Of a DNA stretch of 24,821 nucleotides, positions 17,154 through 23,629 are shown one piece after another. Below the pieces are notes generated by a model that was not told where the DNA came from, did not search any database, and was given only the letters and a program-made list of their open reading frames with translations. Position 1 is the first letter of the stretch. The number at the start of each line of letters is the position of its first letter. The DNA comes from an uncultured Bacteroidales bacterium (GTDB taxonomy: Bacteria > Bacteroidota > Bacteroidia > Bacteroidales > UBA932), in the NCBI GenBank assembly GCA_900545245.1, contig UQYV01000049.1, positions 1 to 24,821 of the forward strand, read 5' to 3'. A program made the position numbers and the translations under genes.

Positions 17154-17447
17154 ATGAAGACAATATTTATAGCATATAATCAGGCGTACAACATGGAACT
17201 CGCCGACATCCTTGAGGCTCATGGCTGCAAGGGCTACACGATGTGGAACGAAATCACCGGACGCGGTTCCGAGACGGGAGAACCTCATCAGGGGACCCAT
17301 GCGTGGCCGACTCTTAACAATGCGATGCTTGCCGTCGTCCCGGACGAGAAGGTTGACGGCATCCTTGACGGGCTTTCTGCAAAGAATACGGAATATCCGG
17401 AACTTGGTCTCCGTGCTTTTGTCTGGAACGTCGAAAAGTCGATTTAG
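17154..17447 (+). CDS. Small PII/GlnB-like protein linked to the RND operon (97 aa)
   Basis: This is a soluble 97-residue protein with no signal peptide. The layout MKTIFIAYNQAYNMELADILEAHGCKGYTMWNEITGRG...THAWPTLNNAMLAVVPDEKVDGILDGL has the alternating strand-helix-strand plan of the PII/GlnB ferredoxin-like fold: an N-terminal strand, a helix with ILEAHG, a GYT strand, a flexible loop like the PII T-loop (about 36-50), then NNAMLAVV and a second helix. PII-like proteins encoded beside transport genes usually sense a small molecule and gate the transporter. Some PII-related families are known next to RND pumps. It lies 38 nt after the permease and probably ends the operon. The fold call is moderately sure; the ligand and partner are inference. 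Confidence 0.6.
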   Translation: MKTIFIAYNQAYNMELADILEAHGCKGYTMWNEITGRGSETGEPHQGTHAWPTLNNAMLAVVPDEKVDGILDGLSAKNTEYPELGLRAFVWNVEKSI

Positions 17448-17523
17448 GCAGATTTTCCCGTTTTGTGAGGAGTTTAAATGACGAACAAAGCGAAGAATAT
17501 GACCAAAAAGAAACTAAAAGTGT

Positions 17524-17572
17524 TATATTTGTAGTCTGGACTTCACGTTTTTGTGAAGACGGACTACATTTG
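17524..17572 (+). promoter_or_regulatory. trxA promoter region: two -7 boxes around a hairpin
   Basis: TATATTTG (17524-17531) and TACATTTG (17565-17572) both match TAnnTTTG. Neither has a good TTTG at the -33 distance. Between them, 17531-17567 can form a hairpin: outer arms GTAGTC/GACTAC extended by two pairs, and inner arms CTTCAC/GTGAAG with a 6-nt loop. The second box would give a leader of about 20 nt. The hairpin could be an operator, a leader structure, or part of the end of the upstream operon. Confidence 0.5.
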
Positions 17573-17597
17573 TTTAATTACATAAACGATTAAGATT

Positions 17598-17912
17598 ATG
17601 GAACATATTGTGAATGACGCGAACTTCGCGGAGATTATTTCATCAAATAGTGCGGTGCTCGTTGACTTTTGGGCGACATGGTGCGGCCCGTGCCGTGCCC
17701 TCGGCCCGACAATCGAGGAAATCGCGAATGAGTATGAGGGACGTGCGTTCGTCGGAAAATGCAACGTCGACGAAAACAGCGAACTCGCAGGGCAGTTCCG
17801 CATTATGAGCATACCTGCACTGCTTTTCTTCAAGGACGGCAAGTTGGTGGACAGGCTCGTCGGTGCGCAGCCTAAGGCGAACATTACCGTTAAGTTGGAT
17901 GCTATATTGTAG
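17598..17912 (+). CDS. trxA: Thioredoxin
   Basis: This is a cytoplasmic disulfide reductant of 104 residues, with no signal peptide. The active site WCGPC is at residues 28-32, inside VDFWATWCGPCR. The conserved cis-proline follows MSIPALLFFKDGK, and the C-terminal helix is normal. The length is that of classical TrxA. It follows the PII-like gene after 150 nt that hold promoter-like boxes and a hairpin, so it likely starts a new transcript. The outer-membrane barrel gene begins 6 nt after its stop and is probably cotranscribed. Confidence 0.97.
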   Translation: MEHIVNDANFAEIISSNSAVLVDFWATWCGPCRALGPTIEEIANEYEGRAFVGKCNVDENSELAGQFRIMSIPALLFFKDGKLVDRLVGAQPKANITVKLDAIL

Positions 17913-17918
17913 TTTTAT

Positions 17919-18557
17919 ATGAAAAAGATATTTTCAATTTTGGCGGTTCTCGCCGTGTCTGCGCTCTTTGCTGCGAACGCAAGCGCACAGTTTAACTATG
18001 GTGTAATCGGTGGAGCGACATTCTCTTCCGCAAAGTCAAGCGACTGGAAACTCACGAAGGACACTCAGTATCATGTCGGTGCAACGTTCAAGCTCTCGCT
18101 TCCGCTCGGTTTTGCGGTGCAGCCGTCTTTGATGTATCATGTGAAGGGAACCAGTGTGCCGTCCACGACAGAGGGAATCGCGTCTTTCGACTACAGCGCA
18201 GGCTATCTTGAAGTGCCGGTTTCTGTCCAGTGGGGACCGGATCTTCTGATTATGAGGCCTTATTTCGAGTGTGTGCCGTTCTTTGGCTATGCCCTGAACA
18301 ACAAGTACAAGGGCAGCGAATCCGAGAAGAACAACTGGACGGGATTGAACCGCTGGGAATACGGAATCGGACTCGGAGCCGGTGTGGAGGTTTGGCATTT
18401 CCAGGTTTCCGCAAGATATAACTGGAACTTCGGAACACTCTTCGATGCTAAACAGGAAATTACCGATGTCAACTCGTTTGCCGCGAAGATGAAGAATTCA
18501 ATCGGCGACAAGAGCCGTTTTGGTGGAGTGACCATTTCATTGGCAGTATTGTTTTAG
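17919..18557 (+). CDS. Outer-membrane beta-barrel protein (porin-family, 212 aa)
   Basis: A Sec signal peptide (MKKIFSILAVLAVSALFAANASAQ) is followed by FNYGVIGGATFSS, the usual start of Bacteroidota small beta-barrels of the OMP_b-brl type. Alternating hydrophobic strands continue to the end. The protein closes with GGVTISLAVLF, whose terminal Phe is the outer-membrane barrel insertion signal. At 212 residues it fits an 8-stranded barrel. The gene starts 6 nt after trxA, so the two are likely cotranscribed, though a functional link is not obvious. The specific role is unknown. Confidence 0.85.
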   Translation: MKKIFSILAVLAVSALFAANASAQFNYGVIGGATFSSAKSSDWKLTKDTQYHVGATFKLSLPLGFAVQPSLMYHVKGTSVPSTTEGIASFDYSAGYLEVPVSVQWGPDLLIMRPYFECVPFFGYALNNKYKGSESEKNNWTGLNRWEYGIGLGAGVEVWHFQVSARYNWNFGTLFDAKQEITDVNSFAAKMKNSIGDKSRFGGVTISLAVLF

Positions 18558-18597
18558 AAAGAAACGCGAGTTCACGGCGGGAACGGAAGGGGAGAAT

Positions 18598-19617
18598 ATG
18601 AACATAGAATCTGTCAAGGATTATCTTGGAAGTGACTGGACTGCGGTTCAGGAACTGATGACCGGAGTGCTCCAGAGCGACATCGCGCTACTCAACATCA
18701 CCAACGGGGCGATAATGGCTCATGGTGGCAAGCAACTGCGTCCGATGTTGTCTCTGCTTGTCTCCCGCGCCTGCCTTCGTTCGGCCGACACCTATGTCCC
18801 CGGGCAGAAACTAAGCCCGCTTCCGGAGGTCTCGAAGCGCTACGCCGCGGCTTCCGAACTTCTGCATAACGCCACTCTTCTCCACGACGACGTGGCAGAT
18901 GGCAGTGATATGCGTAGGGGAAATCCGACGGTGCGCTCCCTGCTCGGGCCTTCTGCATCGGTACTGGTAGGGGATTTCTGGCTGGTGAGGGCAATCCGGC
19001 TCATTCTCGGAGATAGCGACTCCGGCTGTGATCCGCGTGTGGTGCGCATATTTTCCAGAACACTCAGTTGCCTTGCGGAAGGCGAGATGCTTCAGCTTCA
19101 GAAGGCGCAGACTGCCGACACGGACTATGAGGACTATCTGCGGATAATCTACAGCAAGACAGCATCGCTGTTTGAGGCCGCTGCAGTGACGGCGGCAATT
19201 TCGGTCAATGCCTCAGGCGTGTGCCGGGAAGCGGTGCGGGACTACGCCGTAAGCCTCGGTTATGCCTTTCAGATTAAGGACGACATCCTCGATTACTGCG
19301 GGACCGACTCGGTCGGCAAGCCGCTCGGGGTGGATGTTCTTGAACAGAAGATTACCCTGCCGCTGCTCGGGGCCATTGCCTCTGCTCCAAAACATGAGGC
19401 AGAAGTTCGCGGGTGGGTCAGGGATGTGCCTGAATGTCCGGAGAATAGGGAGAGGATAGTCTCGTTTGTTGCTGAAAACCATGGTGTTGAGTTTGCCGAA
19501 AAGAAACTTGAAGGCTTTGTTGGAAAATCCATAGAAGCGATTTCGCTTCTTGCTCCGTCAAAGGAACGCGAGATGCTTGCCGACCTTGCCCGCTTCACCG
19601 CCATGCGGAACAAGTAA
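18598..19617 (+). CDS. Long-chain polyprenyl diphosphate synthase
   Basis: This trans-prenyltransferase condenses isopentenyl diphosphate onto allylic primers, probably to make the menaquinone side chain. The family signatures are GGKQLRPML (43-51), the first aspartate-rich motif DDVAD (97-101) followed by MRRGNPTVR, and the second motif DDILD (228-232) after GYAFQIK. Ala92, five positions before the first Asp motif, is small, which in this family goes with long products rather than farnesyl or geranylgeranyl chains. The 339-residue length is normal. A purine-rich GGAAGGGGAGAAT stretch sits directly before the ATG, stronger than most ribosome sites in the window. The product length (for example octaprenyl) is not certain. 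Confidence 0.92.
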   Translation: MNIESVKDYLGSDWTAVQELMTGVLQSDIALLNITNGAIMAHGGKQLRPMLSLLVSRACLRSADTYVPGQKLSPLPEVSKRYAAASELLHNATLLHDDVADGSDMRRGNPTVRSLLGPSASVLVGDFWLVRAIRLILGDSDSGCDPRVVRIFSRTLSCLAEGEMLQLQKAQTADTDYEDYLRIIYSKTASLFEAAAVTAAISVNASGVCREAVRDYAVSLGYAFQIKDDILDYCGTDSVGKPLGVDVLEQKITLPLLGAIASAPKHEAEVRGWVRDVPECPENRERIVSFVAENHGVEFAEKKLEGFVGKSIEAISLLAPSKEREMLADLARFTAMRNK

Positions 19618-19625
19618 CACTGCCA

Positions 19626-19633
19626 CCCCCCCC
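19626..19633 (+). repeat. C8 homopolymer just upstream of holB
   Basis: Eight consecutive C end 7 nt before the holB ATG, where the ribosome-binding site is expected. No purine-rich Shine-Dalgarno sequence is present. Length changes would alter the leader but not the protein. Confidence 0.6.
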
Positions 19634-19640
19634 AATAGAT

Positions 19641-20681
19641 ATGAAATTTGATGAGATAACAGGAAATGATGCGCTGAAACGCACGCTCGTGTCGATGGTC
19701 GACAGCGGGAGGGTGCCGCATGCGATGCTTCTCTATGAGAACGATGGTTGTGGTGCCGTTGCCCTTGCGCTCGCATTCCTGCAATATCTCAATTGTCGCC
19801 ATCGTGCCGGCGGAGAACCCTGCGGGGAGTGTCCGTCTTGCCGTCAGATGAGCAAACTGATTCATCCGGACGTGCATTTCGTGTTTCCGGTAAACAAGAG
19901 CGCTAAAGTTAGTGATGACAAGCCGACGTCGGATTCTTTCTTGACATGGTGGCGTGCTCTTGTGCTCAGCAATCCCTATTTTTGTGAGGAAGATCTTCAG
20001 GAGGCTCTTGGAATTGAGGGCAAGAAAGGCGAAATAGCCCTTGGTGAGGCCAAGTCTATAATTTCGAAAATGTCCCTCACCGCCGTTGAGGATGGCTACA
20101 AGGCCGTGCTTTGCTATCTTCCGGAAAAAATGAACCCTACGGCTGCGAACAAACTGCTGAAACTTGTGGAGGAACCGCCGGAGAAGACAGTTTTCGTATT
20201 TGTTACCCATGCTCCTGAGAAAATGATGCAGACGGTGTTCTCCCGTTGCCAGAGCATGCGCGTGCTACCGTTAACCAAGGAAGAGGCGTCGCGAGTGCGA
20301 GGCGAAGAACGTCGAAATGAGGAGTTCTTCTCTCTCGTGTCCTCGTTGCTTGATGCGGTTGCCCGCAGAGACCTTCTTTCTGCGCTTGAAGTAGGCGAGG
20401 CGGCCGCGGCTTTGCCATCAAGGGAACGCCAGAAAGCGTTCTGTGCCTATCTTTCGGCTTGCATTCGCAGGATTTTCCTTCTGGGGCAAAACCAGAAGGC
20501 GCTTGCCGGAGTGCTTCCGGAAGAAACCGCTTTCTATGAGGTCGCATCTTCAAGATTCGGGACCTCCTTTTGCATGAAGGTCGAGACCGCTCTTGATCGG
20601 ACCGTTTCGCTCATAGACCGCAACGTAAATTCGAAGATTCTGTTCTGTGACCTTGTGGACAGGATTTTTGTCGCTATATAA
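19641..20681 (+). CDS. holB: DNA polymerase III subunit delta'
   Basis: Delta' is part of the clamp loader that places the sliding clamp on DNA. The N-terminal RecA-like AAA+ domain starts MKFDEITGNDALKRTLVSMVDSGRVPHAMLLYE. A four-cysteine zinc module is present (CRHRAGGEPCGECPSC). The core block KMNPTAANKLLKLVEEPPEKTVFVFVTHAPEKMMQTVFSRCQSM carries the SRC motif with the arginine finger. The Walker A position reads ENDGCGAVALA, with no lysine, so it probably does not hydrolyse ATP, which is usual for delta'. Its 346-residue length is normal. It lies 23 nt after the prenyl synthase gene and 9 nt before ricT; holB next to ricT is also seen in Firmicutes such as Bacillus. Confidence 0.92.
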   Translation: MKFDEITGNDALKRTLVSMVDSGRVPHAMLLYENDGCGAVALALAFLQYLNCRHRAGGEPCGECPSCRQMSKLIHPDVHFVFPVNKSAKVSDDKPTSDSFLTWWRALVLSNPYFCEEDLQEALGIEGKKGEIALGEAKSIISKMSLTAVEDGYKAVLCYLPEKMNPTAANKLLKLVEEPPEKTVFVFVTHAPEKMMQTVFSRCQSMRVLPLTKEEASRVRGEERRNEEFFSLVSSLLDAVARRDLLSALEVGEAAAALPSRERQKAFCAYLSACIRRIFLLGQNQKALAGVLPEETAFYEVASSRFGTSFCMKVETALDRTVSLIDRNVNSKILFCDLVDRIFVAI

Positions 20682-20690
20682 CAACATATT

Positions 20691-22037
20691 ATGGAAAACA
20701 ACGATAACGAAGCAAAAAAATATGACTGCTCGCGCGGGTGCACCGTCGAAAGGAGCGATGAGGGCGAGCTCAACTGCCACTATAGACCTGGCTGCTGCAA
20801 AATGGAAGTCTATGACTGGCTTCCGGGAGTGGCTCAGGAACAGTATAAGGACTATTTCGAAGTCCGTTTCAAGAACACCCGCAAGGGCATCTACTATAAT
20901 GCCTCCGGGCAGAGCATAAAGACCGGCGACCTTGTTGTGGTGGAGGCCAACACGGGGCATGATCTCGGAATAGTGACGCTTGAGGGCGCCATAGTGGCAC
21001 GCCAGATGAAATGCCGCAGGCTGACTACGGAGAACGGTGAATTCAAAAAAATCTACCGCAGGGCAAAGACCTATGATCTCGAGAAGTGGCAGGAGGCCAT
21101 CGGACGGGAGCAGGAGACGATGATACGTGCGCGTCAGATTGCGGTGGAGCTCGGTCTGGACATGAAAATCGGGGACGTGGAGTTTCAGGGCGACGGCACC
21201 AAGGCCATATTCTACTACATCGCCGACGGGCGCGTGGATTTCCGTCAGCTCATCAAGGTTTTTGCTGACGAGTTCCACATCAGAATCGAGATGAAGCAGA
21301 TTGGTGCGCGTCAGGAGGCCGGGCTTATAGGCGGTCTGGGAATATGCGGACGCGAGCTTTGCTGCTCCAATTACATCTCCACTTTTCAGTCAATATCGAC
21401 TTCGGCAGCTAGGGTGCAGGACCTTTCGCTCAACCCGCAGAAGCTTGCAGGACAGTGCGGAAAGCTCAAGTGCTGCCTCAACTACGAGACCGCATCCTAC
21501 ATCGATGCCCAGTCGCGCATCCCTAAGGTGCTCAATCCGCTTGAATTCCAAGACGGACTCGCCTACCTGATGAAGACGGACATTCTCCGTGAGGTGATGT
21601 ATTTTTCCTACGACAAGTTCTCGCAGGCCAACGTGTTCCCTCTTTCCGCAATCGAGGTTCGCGAGATTCTGAAGATGAACCGTGACGGCATCAAGCCGGA
21701 GTCTCTCAAGTCTGAACCGGAGGCGGTTGCGCCGGAATTTGTTACGGCAGTAGGAGATGACAGCATCTCGCGCTTCGATAACGTCGGACGTCGCAGGAAG
21801 AAGTCACGTGGGGGACGCTACCAGGGCGGAAACGGAGGTCAGACCAGAAACGGAGGTCAAGGCGACAGTGACCGCGGAAATGGTGGCAGCGGAAATGGTG
21901 GCAACGGAAATGGCGACCGCGGAAATGGCGAACAGCGTGGCTGGGGCCGAAACAGAAACCGCGGCAACAATCAGAATCAGAATAAAGAACAGAACGGAAA
22001 TGGGAAAGGACAAGCTCCGAAAGTTCAGGGAGAATGA
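20691..22037 (+). CDS. ricT: PSP1-domain protein RicT (YaaT family) with Gly/Asn/Arg-rich tail
   Basis: This is a homologue of Bacillus RicT (YaaT), a subunit of an iron-sulfur complex that affects RNA processing there; its role in Bacteroidota is less clear. Cysteine clusters lie near the N-terminus (C13, C17, C29, C35, C36) and after the PSP1 domain (CGRELCCSNY, about 219-228; CGKLKCCLNY, about 256-265). The PSP1 core (about 110-205) has EFQGDGTKAIFYYIADGRVDFRQL and IRIEMKQIGARQEAG, typical of the family. From about 366 to 448 the protein becomes a low-complexity Arg/Gly/Asn/Gln tail, partly encoded by 15-nt tandem repeats. It starts 9 nt after holB. Its last 38 nt overlap the trmB start in another frame. 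Confidence 0.9.
   Translation: MENNDNEAKKYDCSRGCTVERSDEGELNCHYRPGCCKMEVYDWLPGVAQEQYKDYFEVRFKNTRKGIYYNASGQSIKTGDLVVVEANTGHDLGIVTLEGAIVARQMKCRRLTTENGEFKKIYRRAKTYDLEKWQEAIGREQETMIRARQIAVELGLDMKIGDVEFQGDGTKAIFYYIADGRVDFRQLIKVFADEFHIRIEMKQIGARQEAGLIGGLGICGRELCCSNYISTFQSISTSAARVQDLSLNPQKLAGQCGKLKCCLNYETASYIDAQSRIPKVLNPLEFQDGLAYLMKTDILREVMYFSYDKFSQANVFPLSAIEVREILKMNRDGIKPESLKSEPEAVAPEFVTAVGDDSISRFDNVGRRRKKSRGGRYQGGNGGQTRNGGQGDSDRGNGGSGNGGNGNGDRGNGEQRGWGRNRNRGNNQNQNKEQNGNGKGQAPKVQGE
21876..21935 (+). repeat. Four 15-nt tandem repeats in the ricT tail
   Basis: Four in-frame units of 15 nt begin GGAAATGG and encode GNGGS, GNGGN, GNGDR and GNGEQ (residues 396-415). The later units have drifted. Just upstream is an 18-nt imperfect repeat that contains AAACGGAGGTCA twice. 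Slippage here would lengthen or shorten the tail without a frameshift. Confidence 0.8.
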
Positions 22038-22839
22038 GACTTTCTCCTGCCTTCTCCAACCATCCGCCGCCGATGTCCTCGCTGTGGTGAAAGTTGACGA
22101 CGCGGCAGGAGATGACACCACCGGGCATGATGGTGAACTCTTGAAGAAGGACGGAACATTGAAGGATCATCCGATTAAGGGGCATTGGGCAAGCGATTTT
22201 TTCAAAAATGACAACCCGATTGTGGTGGAACTCGGTTGTGGCAAGGGAGAGTACACAATAGACCTCGCCCTGCGCAATCCGTCCATCAATTATATAGGTG
22301 TGGACATCAAAGGTGCCCGTCTGTGGAAAGGCGCGAAGTATGCCGAGGAGCATTATCTTTCGAATGTGGCGTTCCTGCGCACGAGAATCGAGTTCATTGA
22401 GGCTCTTTTCGGCCGGGACGAAGTTTCTGAGGTCTGGATTACCTTTGCCGACCCTCAGATAGGCCGTGAGAAGAAGCGCCTTACATCGCCTCTTTTTCTG
22501 GAGCGTTACCGCAGTTTTCTCAAGCCCGGGGGAATTGTGCATCTGAAGACCGACAGCCGCTATCTTCACGAGTATTCCCGCGCGGTAGCCGAGCAGAACG
22601 GTCTGAAAATTCTTGCTTGCGCCACGGACATCTATGGCGCTGACCGTCAGAGACTTCTCGAAAGCCCACTCGCTTCAGTTTCCGGTACCGATGCCGTCAA
22701 GGCTCTGTTTGAGGTGCAGACTTTCTACGAAAAGCAATATCTCGCCCGCGGCATTGACATCACCTACCTGGCCTTCACTATTGACCACGAGGGTGCATAC
22801 CAGAGTCCCGACTGGGACGAATCCCTCTATGAGAGGTAA
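22000..22839 (+). CDS. trmB: tRNA (guanine-N7-)-methyltransferase
   Basis: TrmB methylates G46 of tRNA using S-adenosylmethionine. The start MGKDKLRKFRENETF at ATG 22000 is the standard Bacteroidota N-terminus. An open frame reaches back to 21757, but that part reads through the ricT repeats and is rejected. The SAM-binding motif is VVELGCGKGEYTIDLA, followed by YIGVDIKGARLWKGA. The catalytic and tRNA-binding block reads WITFADPQIGREKKRLTSPLFLERY, where FADPQ replaces the common FPDPW/Q. HLKTDSRYLHEYS follows, with the conserved Thr-Asp. It has 279 residues. The first 38 nt lie inside the end of ricT in the +1 frame, so translation is probably coupled. Confidence 0.94.
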   Translation: MGKDKLRKFRENETFSCLLQPSAADVLAVVKVDDAAGDDTTGHDGELLKKDGTLKDHPIKGHWASDFFKNDNPIVVELGCGKGEYTIDLALRNPSINYIGVDIKGARLWKGAKYAEEHYLSNVAFLRTRIEFIEALFGRDEVSEVWITFADPQIGREKKRLTSPLFLERYRSFLKPGGIVHLKTDSRYLHEYSRAVAEQNGLKILACATDIYGADRQRLLESPLASVSGTDAVKALFEVQTFYEKQYLARGIDITYLAFTIDHEGAYQSPDWDESLYER

Positions 22840-22840
22840 A

Positions 22841-22876
22841 GAAAAAGCGGATTGCCGCGTTACGCTCAACTTTTTC
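22841..22876 (+). terminator. Candidate terminator after trmB
   Basis: GAAAAAG (22841-22847) pairs with CTTTTTC (22870-22876), with inner CG pairs and a GCGG/CCGC helix between them. The T-rich 3' arm gives an intrinsic-terminator shape. The mirrored A and T tracts could let it work on both strands, between the convergent trmB and smpB. Confidence 0.55.
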
Positions 22877-22898
22877 TTACTTAGATAATAAGCTTGGA

Positions 22899-23020
22899 GG
22901 GGCGATGCATAAAAGGATGGGATGCAAGGCGGATGGTGAAGATGAAACCGCAGCAACCTTTCGGTTGTGAGGATTTCATCAAACCATCCAACGCGGCAGA
23001 CCGCCTTTTAGGCGCGCCCC
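22899..23020 (+). ncRNA. Long-hairpin structured element, copy 2 (candidate ncRNA or extragenic repeat)
   Basis: This is the second copy of the element at 11077-11201, in the same orientation. P1 pairs 22899-22916 with 23004-23020, with a bulged A and an A-G mismatch. A bulged A and a T-G wobble follow, as in copy 1. P1b pairs 22919-22925 with 22996-23002 around tandem G-A mismatches. The AAGGC/AACGC loop is unchanged. P2 is GGATGG/CCATCC (22931-22936/22984-22989), unlike ACTCG/CGAGT in copy 1 but still paired. P3 is GATGAAA/TTTCATC. The CCGCA/GAGGA loop and P4 (GCAACC-TTTC-GGTTGT) are conserved. Its 3' arm overlaps the last codons and stop of smpB on the other strand. Confidence 0.65.
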
Positions 23021-23460
23021 AGTTCTCTGCGTAGGTCTTTCTCTTTGATGGATTGCCGCTTATCATACTCCTTCTTACCTCGCGCCAAGGCAATCAGAAG
23101 TTTAGCATAGCCGTTGTCGGCGATGTAAAGTTTCACGGCTATAATCGTGAGCCCCTTCTCTTTGACGGCGCGCTGGAGCTTGCTGAGTTCGCGTTTGTTC
23201 AACAGGAGTTTGCGGTCGCGGCGCGGGTCGTGTGCTCCCCAAGTGCAGCCCCACCAATAGTCCGCCACGTGCATATTCTTGACATAGAGTTCTCCGCCGT
23301 TGAAATAGCAGAACGAGTCCACCAACGAGGCTTTTCCCGCCCTGATGGACTTGATTTCCGTGCCCGTGAGCACAATTCCCGCCTGGTAGGTCTCGATGAA
23401 TTCAAAATCAAACGACGCCCTACGGTTCTTTATCTCGACACTGCTTTTTGCTTTCGGCAT
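23008..23460 (-). CDS. smpB: SsrA-binding protein SmpB
   Basis: SmpB binds tmRNA and brings it to stalled ribosomes for trans-translation. Signatures are EIKNRRASFDFEFIETYQAGIVLTGTEIKSIR, then NMHVADYW, and a basic C-terminal tail KKEYDKRQSIKEKDLRRELGRA, the part that enters the ribosomal mRNA channel. The start is set at 23460 (MPKAKSSVEIK) because a strong GGAGGA Shine-Dalgarno sequence lies just upstream; an in-frame ATG at 23481 would add seven residues and is rejected. It has 150 residues, a normal length. The gene converges with trmB and diverges from miaA. Its TAA stop lies within the 3' arm of hairpin element copy 2. No ssrA (tmRNA) gene was seen in the window. Confidence 0.96.
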   Translation of the reverse strand: MPKAKSSVEIKNRRASFDFEFIETYQAGIVLTGTEIKSIRAGKASLVDSFCYFNGGELYVKNMHVADYWWGCTWGAHDPRRDRKLLLNKRELSKLQRAVKEKGLTIIAVKLYIADNGYAKLLIALARGKKEYDKRQSIKEKDLRRELGRA

Positions 23461-23526
23461 ATCTCTTTCCTCCCGCTTCAAAATATAATGGCGGCCGTCC
23501 CTCCCAATCGAAACACTCTCCCGCCG

Positions 23527-23574
23527 GTTGCGTAATAGTCCGCAAATTTATAAATTTGTCTCCATAATCCGAAA
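23527..23574. promoter_or_regulatory. Overlapping divergent promoters of smpB and miaA
   Basis: CAAATTTATAAATTTG at 23543-23558 is a perfect 16-bp palindrome. It contains TAAATTTG on each strand, and each matches TAnnTTTG exactly. On the + strand GTTG (23527-23530) lies 20 nt upstream of it; on the - strand TTTC (read 23574 to 23571) also lies 20 nt upstream. Starts would be near 23565 for miaA and 23537 for smpB, with leaders of about 65 and 77 nt. Confidence 0.65.
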
Positions 23575-23629
23575 ATTCAAAAGGATATATTCCCGCATTT
23601 TGTGCGGAGCAAACGAATCCAAAGCGAAG

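Noticed and set aside
16354..17163. 269-residue open frame on the - strand inside the RND pump
   Set aside because: It is antisense to conserved transmembrane segments; His/Asp-rich composition is typical of shadow frames.
19293..20210. 305-residue open frame on the - strand over the prenyl synthase and holB
   Set aside because: Both + strand genes have clear catalytic or zinc motifs across this span.
21757..21999. Upstream extension of trmB
   Set aside because: It reads the ricT repeats in another frame as a low-complexity Glu/Met/Ala/Thr string, and the family N-terminus starts at ATG 22000.
23528..23629. TTG-initiated upstream extension of miaA
   Set aside because: It runs through the promoter and predicted transcription start; ATG 23630 fits better.
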